From: CAVRXQ01 sp963725215
Lineage (GTDB): Bacteria > Actinomycetota > Acidimicrobiia > Acidimicrobiales > Bog-793
Length of the DNA: 64,000 nt
Assembly: GCA_963725215.1 (NCBI GenBank)
Contig: CAVRXQ010000007.1
Span: forward strand, 620,001-684,000
Reading direction: 5' to 3'
Shown: positions 42,509 to 53,687 of the stretch, in pieces
How positions within the stretch are numbered: the stretch's first letter is position 1
Layout: every line of letters begins with the position of its first letter
Position numbers and translations under genes: made by a program
Notes under the pieces: model-generated
The model's input: the letters and a program-made list of their open reading frames with translations, nothing else
The model's database searches: none
Told to the model about the DNA's origin: nothing

Positions 42509-43886
42509 ATGCGCACCTCGGTCGAGCAGTTAGAGGGCAACCTGGTCAAACTGCGCGTCGAGGTCGACGACGACGAAGTCGCCGAAGCAGAAGCCCGAGC
42601 CCTTAGCCGCCTCACCCGAGAGGCGCGCATACCGGGGTTCCGCCCGGGCAAAGTTCCCCGTCGGGTCATCGAAGCGCGCCTCGGTCCCAAGGCGATACGT
42701 GAACAGGCGCTCCACGACGTCTTGCCCAGCCTGTATGGCGAGGCGGTCGCCGAGTCCGCGCTCGACGTCATCGCCAACCCGCAAATCGACATCACTTCCG
42801 GTTCTGAATCCGGTTCGGTGAGCTTCGACGCAATCGTCGAGATCCGGCCCGAAGTGACGATTCCCGGCTACGAGGGGCTCGTCGTGACCGTTCCGAACCC
42901 AAATGTCACCCCGGTAGACGTCGACACGCAACTCGAGAGGATGCGCGAGCAGTTCGCCACGCTGACCGAAGTCGGAAGACCGGCGCGGAACGGAGACGTG
43001 CTGACGCTCGACGTTCACGGGACAAGAGACGGTGTCCCCGCGGAGGGCCTCGTCGCCGACGATCTCGTCTACGAGCTCGGGACCGGAGGGATCGCGGCGG
43101 GAATTGACGAGAAGCTGCACGGTGCCAAAGTCGGTGACATCTTCGAGATGGACGCCGATGACGTTCCCGGCGGGCCGGCGCAGTTGCGCATCCTCGTCAA
43201 ACAGGTCCGAGAAAAGGTCCTTCCCGACCTCGACGACGCTTTCGCCTCAGACGCCTCCGAGTTCGAGACGCTCGCAGAGCTGCGGGAGGACCTCGAGCGC
43301 CGCCTCGGCGATCTCAAGCGCCGGCAGGCCGCGGCGGTTTATCGCGCTCGCGCGCTCGACGCGCTCGGTGACCTTGTCGCGGAGGAGCTTCCGACCACCC
43401 TCGTCGCCGACGAGGCTCAGCGACTCCTCGACGATTTCGTCAGGCGGCTGCAACAACGCCAGGTGACATTCGCGAACTACCTCGAAGCGACCGGGCTCGA
43501 CGAACAGACGGTATATCGCGGACTTCCAGCGCGAGGCGGAAAAGATCGTGCGAGCGGACCTCGCGCTTCGTGCACTTGCTGACAAAGAGGAGATCGAAGT
43601 CGACGAGTCCGACGTCGACGAAGAGATCGTCCATCTCGCCGGTCACGCGCAGACGACGCCTGCGAAGATGCGCGAGACGTTGGAACAGGGTGGGCGATTG
43701 AGCGGACTACGCTCGCAAATGAAGAGCGCGAAAGCGTTGCGTTGGCTCATCGACCACGTGAGTGTGGTGGATGAGGAGGGAAGCCCTGTGGATCGATCGT
43801 TACTCGCCATCGACGAGTCGGATGACATCCACGCGACCGATCGACCGGAAGAATCCGCCGCGATCACCGAGGAGGTTGCGAAGTGA
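42509..43886 (+). CDS. tig: Trigger factor, with a +1 frameshift near 43517
   Basis: The ribosome-bound chaperone Tig. The first frame (42509-43582) holds the ribosome-binding domain (RIPGFRPGKVPRRVIE, the ribosome signature), the FKBP-type PPIase domain (about 160-245) and the start of the C-terminal arms up to YLEATGLDEQTVY. The rest (ADFQREAEKIVRADLALRA to EEVAK) is one base over, in the frame ending at 43886. One extra base in TATATCGCGG at 43511-43520 explains it. Aligned with relatives, no residue is missing. Sequencing error, real lesion or recoding cannot be told apart. Stop overlaps clpP's GTG. Confidence 0.85.
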
Positions 43887-44512
43887 GCGCCTACGACTAT
43901 CTCGTTCCGATGGTCGTCGAATCATCGAGCAAGGGTGAGCGCTCGTACGACTTGTATTCGCGCCTGCTTCGTGACCGGATCATCTTCATCGGCACGCCGA
44001 TCGATGACACCGTCGCGAACCTCGTGTCCGCGCAGATGCTGTTCTTGGAGTCCGAAGATCAGGACAAGGACATCAACATCTACATCAACTCTCCGGGCGG
44101 CGAGATCACTGCGCTGTTCGCGATCTACGACACGATGAAATACGTGCGACCCGACAAGTCGACCTTCTGTTTCGGTCAGGCAGCGTCGGCGGCGGCGGTG
44201 CTCCTCGCATCGGGCACCAAGGGCAAGCGATTCGCCCTGCCCCACGCGCGCATCTTGTTGCACCAGCCCTACGGGGGTGCTGCCGGTCAGGCGACAGACA
44301 TCGAGCTGCAGGCGAAAGAGATCCTCCGCATGCGCGACATGCTGAACGAGATGCTGGCGACAGACACAGGGCAGACGATCGAGAAGATCCAGCGAGACAC
44401 GGACCGCGACTTTGTCATGAGTGCGGATGACGCCCGCGAGTACGGTCTTATCGACGAGGTGATCACGACCCGGGAATCCGTCGACACGCTGTCGGCGGCC
44501 GGGGCGGCCTGA
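43883..44512 (+). CDS. clpP: ATP-dependent Clp protease proteolytic subunit
   Basis: A 209-residue ClpP peptidase. The catalytic triad is present: Ser in FGQAASAAAVLLASG, His in PHARILLHQPYGG, and Asp in the TDRDFVMSADDAREYG region. YINSPGGEITALFAI is the handle-region signature. Many Actinobacteria have clpP1-clpP2 in tandem; only one copy is seen here. The GTG overlaps the tig stop. Confidence 0.95.
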   Translation: MSAYDYLVPMVVESSSKGERSYDLYSRLLRDRIIFIGTPIDDTVANLVSAQMLFLESEDQDKDINIYINSPGGEITALFAIYDTMKYVRPDKSTFCFGQAASAAAVLLASGTKGKRFALPHARILLHQPYGGAAGQATDIELQAKEILRMRDMLNEMLATDTGQTIEKIQRDTDRDFVMSADDAREYGLIDEVITTRESVDTLSAAGAA

Positions 44513-44524
44513 GCTGGAGGGATC

Positions 44525-45785
<1,261 letters not shown>

Positions 45786-45799
<14 letters not shown>

Positions 45800-47162
45800 T
45801 CGCCCGACTGGACACCCGGCGGGTCAAGACGGCGAGTCGCTGGGCGAGGTCTTCGCCTGGCTCGACCGACACATCAACCTCGAAGCGATCGAGCGCGGGC
45901 GGGCCGGCGCGGCGGCGGATCCCACTTTGGAGCGCATCGCGAACCTGGCGAGCGCGATGGGGGATCCCGAGCACACATTCCCGATCGTGCACGTCACGGG
46001 GACGAACGGGAAAGGCTCGACGTCACGCATCGCGTCGTCGCTCTTGCGGGCGAACGGGCTCTCGGTCGGCACGTATACGAGCCCTCACCTCGAGCGGCTG
46101 AACGAGCGGATCGCGTACAACGGCGCGCCGATCTCCGACGACGACCTGCGCGACGTGCTTTTGGCGATCGAGCAGTTGGAGGGGTTCGTACTCGACGCGC
46201 ACCCGAAGATGCTCCCTCCGACCTGGTTCGAGCTCGTCACCGCAGCCGCTTATCGGTACCTCGCCGACGTCGCGGTCGAATCCGCGGTGATCGAAGTCGG
46301 CATTGGCGGTACGTATGACGCGACGAACATCGCCGATGCGAAGGTCGCGGTCGTGACGAACATCGAGTACGACCACACGAATATTTTGGGGAACACCCGC
46401 GAGGAGATCGCGATCGAAAAGGCGGGCATCATCAAACGCGACTCGCTCGCCGTGATCGGCGAAGAAGATCCGGCGATCGTCGAGATCTTCCGCCGCCAGG
46501 CGCTCGACGTCGGCGCGGAAGGGATGTGGCGACGGGGCACGGAGTTCGCGTGCACGGAGAATCTCGTTGCGTTGGGCGGCCGTGTGATTTCTGTGCGCAC
46601 ACCGTCTGCCGAGTACGAGGACGTCTTCATGCCGCTTTATGGCGCGCATCAGGGTGAGAATGCGTCGCTCGCGATCGCTGCGACAGAAGCGTTCTTTGGC
46701 GCACCGCTCGACTACGACGTGGTCAACGAGGCCCTCGAACACATCGAGGTCCCGGGACGTCTCGAGATCGTCGGTCGCCACCCCCTCGTGCTTCTCGACG
46801 GCGCGCACAACGTCGCGGGCGCCTCAGCGCTCGGCCAAGCTCTCGCCGAGGACTTCGCAGCGATCAAGCGCATCGTCTTGGTGTTCGGGTGTCTTTCGGG
46901 GCGCGACCCCGCGGCACTCGTCGAGGCGATCGGAGTCGAGCGCTTGGCTCACGTCATCTCGTGCGCGCCACCGTCGTTGCGCGCGATTCCGGCCGACCTT
47001 GAGGCAAAGGAGATCGAGCGTCTTCCGGTGACCGTGTCGGTATCCGACAGCGTGGCGAGCGCGCTCGCGGAGGCAGAAGAGCGCGCCGGGCGCGACGGAA
47101 TGGTGCTCGTGTGCGGCTCGCTGTATTTAGTCGGCGCGGCGCGAGAACACCTCAGCTACTAG
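45786..47162 (+). CDS. folC: Folylpolyglutamate/dihydrofolate synthase FolC
   Basis: A Mur-ligase family enzyme that adds glutamate to dihydropteroate and folates. P-loop HVTGTNGKGSTSR, then SPHLERLNERI, GIGGTYDATNI and EYDHTNILGNTREEIAIEKAGI are family marks; LDGAHNVAGASAL is in the C-terminal domain. The start is uncertain: GTG at 45786 overlaps clpX by 14 bp and gives 458 residues; later starts such as CTG at 45831 are possible. valS does not intervene as in many Actinobacteria. Confidence 0.92.
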
Positions 47163-47176
47163 TGTCTCGGCCCGCT

Positions 47177-47587
47177 ATGGGCCGGACGCTCGTGCTGTTG
47201 AAGCCAGACGCCGTGGAACGGCGACTCGTCGGAGAGATCGTCGCGCGCATCGAGGCGAAGGGCCTCACCATCGTGGCGATGCGATTGCGCACCGTCGAAG
47301 CCGAGCTCGCGCAGGCGCACTACGCGGAGCACCGGGAACGTCCGTTCTTCGGCGACTTGGTGAAGTTCCTGACGAGCGCCCCGATCGTCACGATGGTCGT
47401 CGAAGGACCCGCGGACACTTGGCGCATCGTGCGCACCTTGATGGGTGCGACCGATCCCGCAGAGGCGGCTCCCGGGACGATCCGGGGTGACCTCGCGGCG
47501 TCAATGCCCGACAATTTGATCCACGGATCTGACTCCCCGGAGGCCGCGGAACGCGAGATCGCCCTGTTCTTCCCCGATTTGGCGTAA
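47177..47587 (+). CDS. ndk: Nucleoside diphosphate kinase
   Basis: Ndk equalises NTP pools by a phospho-His intermediate. ATG at 47177 gives MGRTLVLLKPDAVERRLVG, the conserved N-terminus, and 136 residues. The active-site His is in NLIHGSDSPEAAEREI. A GTG at 47162 overlapping the folC stop would add five residues. Confidence 0.95.
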   Translation: MGRTLVLLKPDAVERRLVGEIVARIEAKGLTIVAMRLRTVEAELAQAHYAEHRERPFFGDLVKFLTSAPIVTMVVEGPADTWRIVRTLMGATDPAEAAPGTIRGDLAASMPDNLIHGSDSPEAAEREIALFFPDLA

Positions 47588-47603
47588 ATGCGCCCCCAGT
47601 TGA

Positions 47604-47621
47604 GGGCCTACCATTAGGCCC
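47604..47621 (+). terminator. Hairpin GGGCCTA-CCAT-TAGGCCC after ndk
   Basis: A perfect 7-bp stem with a 4-nt loop, 17 bp after the ndk stop, without a following T-run. It separates the tig-ndk group from mreB, whose TAGCCT -10 candidate lies at 47623-47628. Confidence 0.45.
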
Positions 47622-47664
47622 GTAGCCTCGGGCGACGCAGACGACGAGCAAAGAGAGAAGAGTC

Positions 47665-48696
47665 GTGGCAAACACCTTCATGGGCTTCGGCGCTCGCGAC
47701 ATCGCGGTCGACTTGGGGACTGCGAACACCCTCGTTTACGTACGGGGCAAGGGAATCGTCTTGAACGAGCCCTCGGTCGTCGCCATCAACGTCATAGACG
47801 GACAGCCCCTCGCAGTCGGCTCAGACGCGAAAAGGATGATCGGACGCACCCCGAGCACGATCCAGGCGATCCGCCCGCTGAAAGACGGCGTGATCGCGGA
47901 TTTCGAAGTCTGCGAGATGATGCTCCGCTACTTCATCCGCAAGGTGCACCCCTCGCGCTTTTCGAAGCCGCGCATCGTCATCTGCGTGCCCTCCGGGATC
48001 ACCGGCGTCGAAAAGCGCGCCGTGCAGGAAGCCGCGGAATACGCCGGTGCGCGAAAGGCGTACATCTTGGAAGAGCCGATGGCCGCGGCGATTGGCGCGG
48101 GACTTCCCGTGCACGAGCCGACGGGAAACATGGTCGTCGACATCGGCGGTGGAACGACCGAGGTCGCGGTGATCTCGCTCGGTGGCATCGTGACGAGCCA
48201 GTCGATCCGCATCGCCGGTGACGAGTTGGACGCGGCGATTATCAACTTCGTGAAAAAGCAGTACAGCCTGGCGCTCGGCGAGCGCACGGCGGAAGAGATC
48301 AAGATCACGATCGGCTCGGCCTACCCGCTCGAAGAAGAGCTCCACGCCGAGATCCGCGGCCGTGATCTCGTCACCGGGCTTCCGAAGACCGTCATCACCT
48401 CGACCCAGGACGTGCGCTCGGCGATCGAAGAGCCCGTGGCGGCGATCGTCGACGCGATCAAAGAGACGCTCGACAAGACCCCTCCCGAGCTCGTTGGCGA
48501 CATCGCCACCCAGGGCCTCGTTCTCACCGGAGGCGGGGCGCTGTTGAACGGGCTAGACGTGCGGCTGCAGGAAGAGACGCACCTGCCGATCGTCGTCGCG
48601 CAGGACCCGCTGAACTGCGTCGCGGTGGGTGGCGGCATGTGCCTCGAAGAGTTCGACGCGCTCCGCACCGTTCTCGCCACCGCTTCGAACCGTTAG
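47665..48696 (+). CDS. mreB: Rod shape-determining protein MreB
   Basis: The bacterial actin that guides lateral wall synthesis. Phosphate loop IAVDLGTANTLVYVRGKG, MVVDIGGGTTEVAVISLGG and the adenosine segment LVLTGGGALLNGL are present in 343 residues. The GTG follows AGAGAAGAG at a good distance. It begins mreBCD-mrdA; together the genes imply rod-shaped growth or a related envelope role. Confidence 0.96.
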   Translation: MANTFMGFGARDIAVDLGTANTLVYVRGKGIVLNEPSVVAINVIDGQPLAVGSDAKRMIGRTPSTIQAIRPLKDGVIADFEVCEMMLRYFIRKVHPSRFSKPRIVICVPSGITGVEKRAVQEAAEYAGARKAYILEEPMAAAIGAGLPVHEPTGNMVVDIGGGTTEVAVISLGGIVTSQSIRIAGDELDAAIINFVKKQYSLALGERTAEEIKITIGSAYPLEEELHAEIRGRDLVTGLPKTVITSTQDVRSAIEEPVAAIVDAIKETLDKTPPELVGDIATQGLVLTGGGALLNGLDVRLQEETHLPIVVAQDPLNCVAVGGGMCLEEFDALRTVLATASNR

Positions 48697-48711
48697 ACAC
48701 GGGCACTCGCC

Positions 48712-49542
48712 GTGGCGTCGAGCCGGCGAACGAACCAGCGCCTCACGTTGTTGATGCTGGTCCTCGCGTCCGTGACCGCTTTGACCCTCGATTATCGGGG
48801 CTCTGTCGCGCATGGCATCACACATGTCAGAAACGGGATCCAAGACGTCTTGAGTCCGATCCAGCGCGGGATCTCGTTCGTCTTGAACCCCGTCGGCAAC
48901 GTCTTCGCAGGAGCGCTGCACTACGGGTCGCTCGAGACACAAAACCAGCGACTGCGTGAGACGGTCGGCAACTTGCGTCGCGAGCTCGCCGCCGACCAGG
49001 TCGCTCAATCCCAATCGCAAAAGGTGCTCGCGCTCGCCAACCTGCCGTATGTGAACGGCATACCGATGATCGCGGCCGAAGTGATCGGACCCGCGACCTC
49101 GAATTTCCAACAGACCTTGGAGATCGACAAAGGGACGTCCTCTGGCGCTGGACCGGGCATGCCCGTCGTCGGCGAGTCGGGCCTCGTCGGCGTGATCTCG
49201 ACGTCTTCGTCATCGGCGGCGAACGTCATGCTCGTCACCGACGCTTCGTCGTCGATCGCGGTGCGCGTCGGCGCGACTGGCCTTTACCGCGCGCAAGGAG
49301 GCGGACGAGGCCGGGCGATCAACCTCACCTACGTCGGCGGTTCTAGCGCGGCGAGAATCGGAGAGCTCGTGTATACGAGCGGGCTCGGCGGCGGCGCGAT
49401 CCCGGCCGGGATCCCAGTCGGTGTTGTTTCGTCGGTGAAGACCTCGACGACTGGTGCCGCGGCGTCGATCTTTGTCACGCCGATCGTGAACTTCGTCAAT
49501 TTGCAGTACGTCGACGTCCTCGAGTGGCTCGAGCCCGCATGA
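48712..49542 (+). CDS. mreC: Rod shape-determining protein MreC
   Basis: MreC links MreB to penicillin-binding proteins outside the membrane. One N-terminal helix (LTLLMLVLASVTALTLDYRG), a coiled coil at about 75-110 (ETQNQRLRETVGNLRRELAAD), then a double beta-barrel with GMPVVGESGLVGVISTS. 276 residues, GTG start 15 bp after mreB. Confidence 0.92.
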   Translation: MASSRRTNQRLTLLMLVLASVTALTLDYRGSVAHGITHVRNGIQDVLSPIQRGISFVLNPVGNVFAGALHYGSLETQNQRLRETVGNLRRELAADQVAQSQSQKVLALANLPYVNGIPMIAAEVIGPATSNFQQTLEIDKGTSSGAGPGMPVVGESGLVGVISTSSSSAANVMLVTDASSSIAVRVGATGLYRAQGGGRGRAINLTYVGGSSAARIGELVYTSGLGGGAIPAGIPVGVVSSVKTSTTGAAASIFVTPIVNFVNLQYVDVLEWLEPA

Positions 49543-49573
49543 GGACACCTGACGTGAGCTCCGGAGCGATCAG

Positions 49574-50113
49574 ATGACGACGGCGAACTGGGCGCGCTTG
49601 TTGCTCGTCGTCGTGGTGGCGCTCGTCGCGCAAGTCGCGGTGTTGGACAACGTCACGCTGCTTGGCGCGCACCCTGACGTGATGGTGCTCATTGCCGCGG
49701 CAGCGGGCATCGCACAGGGTTCGGGTCGCGGCGCAATCGCGGGATTCGTCGCCGGTGTCGCGGCTGATCTCGTCGTGACCATGCCCTTCGGGTTGTCGGC
49801 GCTGACCTTCACCTTGATCGGCTTCGGCACCGGGCTCCTGCGTCCGACGCTCGTCGCCCGCGACGTGGACAGTCCTCAGGTCGCGGCGTGCATCGGTGCC
49901 GCAGCGGTGGCGACGATCCTCTACGCGATCATCGGCACGATCGCCGGAAAACACGGGCTGATCGGAGCCGCGACAGCGGAGGCGGTGTTGTCCGTCACAC
50001 TCGGGGCCGTGGTGCTCTCGTACCCGGTGTTGCGGATCACGCGCTGGGCGTTCTCGGGCACGCGCACGGAGATCGGGCTGTCGGTGCCGCCGGGCGGGAG
50101 CGCGATGTCGTGA
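49574..50113 (+). CDS. mreD: Rod shape-determining protein MreD
   Basis: A 179-residue hydrophobic protein with about five helices (LLLVVVVALVAQVAVLDNV; VMVLIAAAAGIAQGSGRGAI) and no polar domain, in the mreC-mrdA interval. Sequence identity in this family is low, so the call depends on topology and position. Confidence 0.82.
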   Translation: MTTANWARLLLVVVVALVAQVAVLDNVTLLGAHPDVMVLIAAAAGIAQGSGRGAIAGFVAGVAADLVVTMPFGLSALTFTLIGFGTGLLRPTLVARDVDSPQVAACIGAAAVATILYAIIGTIAGKHGLIGAATAEAVLSVTLGAVVLSYPVLRITRWAFSGTRTEIGLSVPPGGSAMS

Positions 50114-52176
50114 GCTACCTGCGTCCAAATCGCCGCTTCGAGCAACGCCGCCGCGGCGCACGCCCCCAAAAGGGAGCCGCGAACATCGACTTGATCGGCC
50201 ACCGCCCGCTCCCCACCCCTCCGACGTACGCACCGCCCGCGCTGCCGCCGTCGGAGACCGGAGCGCCGCGCCAAAAGCGCACTTCTCGCCCGTACCTGCG
50301 GATCACGATCGCCGCGGTCGCAATCTTGGCGATGTTTGCCGCGCTCGTCGTGCGCCTCTACTCGCTTCAGGTCCTGAACTCAAAGAAGCTGTCGTCGGCC
50401 GCGCAACAGATCACGACGCGCAAGGTGATCCTTCCCGCCGCGCGGGGTTCGATCTTCGCCCGTGGCGGACAGCCGCTCGCGAAGGACGACTTCGAGTGGG
50501 TCGTCACCTTGCAGGCGACGCCCGGCCCGACGGGGAGAATCGCCGATCCGACGGTCGAGCACCGACTCGTCGTATTGCTGGGTCTTTCGATGTCCGACAT
50601 CCGAGCAGACCTTGCGAGCAACCAGTACAGCCCGTATCAACCGATCCCGGTCGCGTTCAACGTGGCACCGTCGATCGTGCTGTCCATCGACGCGCACCGC
50701 CAGGAGTTTCCGGGAGTGAGCGCGATCGAAGAACCCGTGCGCTCGTATCCCTACGACGACTTGGCCACCCAAACGCTCGGATACGTTCGGCCGATCACCG
50801 AATCGGAGCTGAACAGGTTGGCGCGCTACGGCTACACGTCGTCATCGATCGTCGGACAAAGCGGCGTCGAGGCGCAGTACGAGCGCTACCTGCAAGGAAC
50901 CTCCGCGGTGATCACCGAGGAGGTCGACCCGTCGGGAACCGTCGTCCGTACCGTGTCCCAGACCTCGGGACGTCCCGGCGACTCGGTGGTCCTAAACCTG
51001 AGCGTGCCACTCCAACAGGTCGTCTCGAACGACCTCGCGAACGAGATCACGTACTTGCACTCCCAAGGTCTCGCCGCACCGCTCGGCGCGGCCGTGGTTC
51101 TCGATCCGAGGAACGGCGCGGTTCTGGCGATGACGTCGGACCCCTCCTACAACGACAACTGGTGGGTGACCGGCATGACGAACGCGCGCTACGGCGAGCT
51201 CACGAACAACAACGGGTACCCGTTGAACAACTGGGCGGTGCAGGGCTTCCAGCCGCCCGGATCGACCTTCAAGATCGCCACCGCGACAGCGGCTTTGCAA
51301 AGCGGTCTGATCAGCCCGTACTCAGAGATCGACGACACCGGCATTTTCACGCTGCCGGGCGGGACCGTGCTGCACGACGCGGACAACGCGCCGCTCGGCT
51401 GGGTGGATGTCTCGACCGCGCTGACGGCGTCGAGCGACTTTTTCTTCTACACACTCGGCGAGCGATTCTGGTACGCGAGGTCGACCTACGGCATGACGCC
51501 GATCCAGAACATGGCGCACCTCTACGGCTTTGGAACGAAAGACGGGATCGACCTTCCCCAGAACGAGGTTCAGAACGGCTGGGTCGATTCCCCGCAAGTG
51601 CGCGCGGCGTTGCATCGTCAGGCGCCGAGCGTCTACGCGAACTCGTGGTACTTGGGCGACAACGTCGAGATGGCCTTCGGCCAGGGCGAATCGGTCGTCA
51701 CACCCCTCGCCGAGGCGACTGCGTACTCGACGCTCGCGAACGGCGGTACGCGCTACGCGCCCGAACTCGCGGCGGGAGTCGTCTCTTCCTCGGGAAAGCT
51801 CGTAAAGCGCATCCACCCGAAGGTGATGGACCGCATCCACTATTCGCCGAGCACGTATCAAGCGTTGATGACGGGCTTCGAGGGGGCGGTGCAAAGCTCG
51901 AACGGTACCGCGTACAACGACTTCATCGGGTTCAACTTCTCGAAGTGGAACCTCGCCGGAAAGACCGGGACTGCGACGGTGACGGTAAACGACGTGAAGC
52001 AGCCGACGTCGTGGTTCGTCGCCTTCGGTGGACCACGCGGTGAGGCGCCGAAGTACGCCGTGTGCGTCGAGATCAACCAGGCGGGATACGGTGCCTCCGC
52101 CGCGGCGCCCGTCGTGCGCGAGATCTTCAATTACCTCTACGCGCACGGGCTCGGAAAGCTGAAGCTCCACGCATAG
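50110..52176 (+). CDS. mrdA: Penicillin-binding protein 2 (MrdA)
   Basis: The elongasome transpeptidase. GTG at 50110 overlaps mreD and gives 688 residues. A basic/Pro-rich cytosolic tail of about 60 residues is followed by one membrane helix (ITIAAVAILAMFAALVVRLY), the pedestal domain, and the transpeptidase domain with the active-site motif PPGSTFKIATA, SSDFFFYTLG at the SxN position (Asp instead of Asn) and LAGKTGTATV. rodA, the usual partner, does not follow. Confidence 0.93.
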   Translation: MSYLRPNRRFEQRRRGARPQKGAANIDLIGHRPLPTPPTYAPPALPPSETGAPRQKRTSRPYLRITIAAVAILAMFAALVVRLYSLQVLNSKKLSSAAQQITTRKVILPAARGSIFARGGQPLAKDDFEWVVTLQATPGPTGRIADPTVEHRLVVLLGLSMSDIRADLASNQYSPYQPIPVAFNVAPSIVLSIDAHRQEFPGVSAIEEPVRSYPYDDLATQTLGYVRPITESELNRLARYGYTSSSIVGQSGVEAQYERYLQGTSAVITEEVDPSGTVVRTVSQTSGRPGDSVVLNLSVPLQQVVSNDLANEITYLHSQGLAAPLGAAVVLDPRNGAVLAMTSDPSYNDNWWVTGMTNARYGELTNNNGYPLNNWAVQGFQPPGSTFKIATATAALQSGLISPYSEIDDTGIFTLPGGTVLHDADNAPLGWVDVSTALTASSDFFFYTLGERFWYARSTYGMTPIQNMAHLYGFGTKDGIDLPQNEVQNGWVDSPQVRAALHRQAPSVYANSWYLGDNVEMAFGQGESVVTPLAEATAYSTLANGGTRYAPELAAGVVSSSGKLVKRIHPKVMDRIHYSPSTYQALMTGFEGAVQSSNGTAYNDFIGFNFSKWNLAGKTGTATVTVNDVKQPTSWFVAFGGPRGEAPKYAVCVEINQAGYGASAAAPVVREIFNYLYAHGLGKLKLHA

Positions 52177-52238
52177 GCCGTCCGAAGACGCGCGACCGAC
52201 GTCCAGGATCCACCGGCGCGCCCGCACGACGGTTTCGA

Positions 52239-53276
52239 CTAGCGCACGACCCGACGCAGCGCGATGACTTCGATCTGACTGAGCGGCGCCGAGGCCGAGA
52301 GACCGCCGAGCACGTAGGCGCGCTTTTGGATCCTCACGAGCGCGCCGTCGGTAAGAGCGAATGGGAGCCTTCCGACGACCGAGACGGCCCGTGTCGCGGC
52401 GTCGAATCGCAAGATGTCCGCGGTCGGACCCGACGGCGTCGAACCGCCGACGACGATGATCTGACCTTCGAGCACCGTCGCCTTGGCGTGCGCGACCGGG
52501 TATGGGAGGTGGCCGATAACGCGCGCCCTGCCGGTCGCAAGGTCCACCTGCTGGATGTCGGCGGTGAAGGTCCCCGAGTACTCACCCCCGGCCAAGAGGC
52601 CACCGAAGAGGTCGACTTCGTGGCCCTGCAAGACGACCGCTGGATAGCGCACCGCGACCGGGAGCGTCGCGAAGGTGTGGAATCCGGTGGTTCCGTGGCC
52701 AACAAGGACGCTGTTCAGTGGTGCGTATCCGTTGAAACCGCCGAGCAGCACCGTCGTTGTACCCGACGCCGCGACGGCGAGGTCGGCGCGCGGAGAGGGA
52801 AGGGTTCCGCTCAAGACGGTGGTGTCGCTTCGGGGGTCGAATGACTGGATCGTTGAATACACATACGACGAAGCGCCGCCGAAGACGACGACTCGGCCAC
52901 CGAACTCGACCGCCCAGGCTCCGTGCGTCGCTTGCGCGAGTTGGCCGGCCCGACCGACGATCCCCGTGGTGGGATTGAACCGGTCGATGTTGGCGACGGT
53001 GACGCCGGCTGGGTCGAGACCGCCGAGGACGTAGGCCGTGTCGCCGACCGTCGCCGCCATCGTTCGGTACACGGGCGCGGGGAGCCGCCATCTCGTCACC
53101 GCGGACTTTGCCTGCCACATGGTTGGCTTCGCGACCGGCGGCCGCTGCTCGCAAGGCAAAGGCGACAACGTTCCCCAACCCGCGATCGCCGACATCCCGC
53201 AAAGCGCGACGAGGGTCCCGCCGAGAGCTCGGAATCGGTGCACCAGGTCGCATCTGAGCACGAATCGATCGAACAT
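52239..53276 (-). CDS. Kelch-like beta-propeller protein, exported or membrane-anchored
   Basis: About 345 residues. The N-terminus has a hydrophobic segment (LGGTLVALCGMSAIAGWG) that is probably a signal or lipoprotein-like anchor. The rest is five to six blades of a kelch propeller: repeated pairs such as GDTAYVLGGLDPAG, GRVVVFGGAS, TTTVLLGGFNG and GQIIVVGGSTP. Such proteins bind partners or sugars. ATG at 53276; upstream codons in the same frame look non-coding. It is convergent with mrdA. Confidence 0.75.
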   Translation of the reverse strand: MFDRFVLRCDLVHRFRALGGTLVALCGMSAIAGWGTLSPLPCEQRPPVAKPTMWQAKSAVTRWRLPAPVYRTMAATVGDTAYVLGGLDPAGVTVANIDRFNPTTGIVGRAGQLAQATHGAWAVEFGGRVVVFGGASSYVYSTIQSFDPRSDTTVLSGTLPSPRADLAVAASGTTTVLLGGFNGYAPLNSVLVGHGTTGFHTFATLPVAVRYPAVVLQGHEVDLFGGLLAGGEYSGTFTADIQQVDLATGRARVIGHLPYPVAHAKATVLEGQIIVVGGSTPSGPTADILRFDAATRAVSVVGRLPFALTDGALVRIQKRAYVLGGLSASAPLSQIEVIALRRVVR

Positions 53277-53687
53277 GAATCGGCGCCTCGGCGCCGTCCT
53301 GCCATGGGCTCTGCCAGGAAGAGCTCCACTCCCCGAAGTTCGATGTGATTCGTTACGGAATCGCAACGGCGATCGCCCGGAACCTGCAATAAGTCGGGAT
53401 ACACTCCACCAGGATGTTTGCGCTACCGCCAGGGACAAAGCGCTGTAAGAGCGCGTCCCCTGCCGTGGCGATCGACGCTTGTGGCATGGGGAATCCGCAC
53501 GCCGAAGAGCGTCTCGGAGTCGGATCGGCAACAGTAGGCCTTCCGTTCGTGCTGACGCCGACTCATCGCGTCGCTTCAACACTTCCTAGCCAATTCACCG
53601 ACTCGGCATGCGCCCACCTGAGTGGATGCGCCCGAGAGGACCTGTTCGGGCGCCCGGAAAGGGTGCGCCCAAGAAGGGAATTTCTCA
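53277..53687. other. 411-bp region upstream of rng, probably its long mRNA leader
   Basis: Contains TACACT at 53400-53405, a -10 candidate, and a perfect 8-bp hairpin at 53628-53653. If transcription starts near 53412 the rng leader is about 275 nt. A 126-codon frame from 53414 overlaps rng out of frame and is Arg/Pro-rich, so I do not accept it as a gene. Confidence 0.5.
53628..53653 (+). promoter_or_regulatory. Hairpin in the rng leader
   Basis: GCGCCCGA (53628-53635) and TCGGGCGC (53646-53653) pair perfectly, 35 bp before the start codon. RNase E in E. coli is autoregulated through stem-loops in its long leader, so a like role is possible here. Confidence 0.4.
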
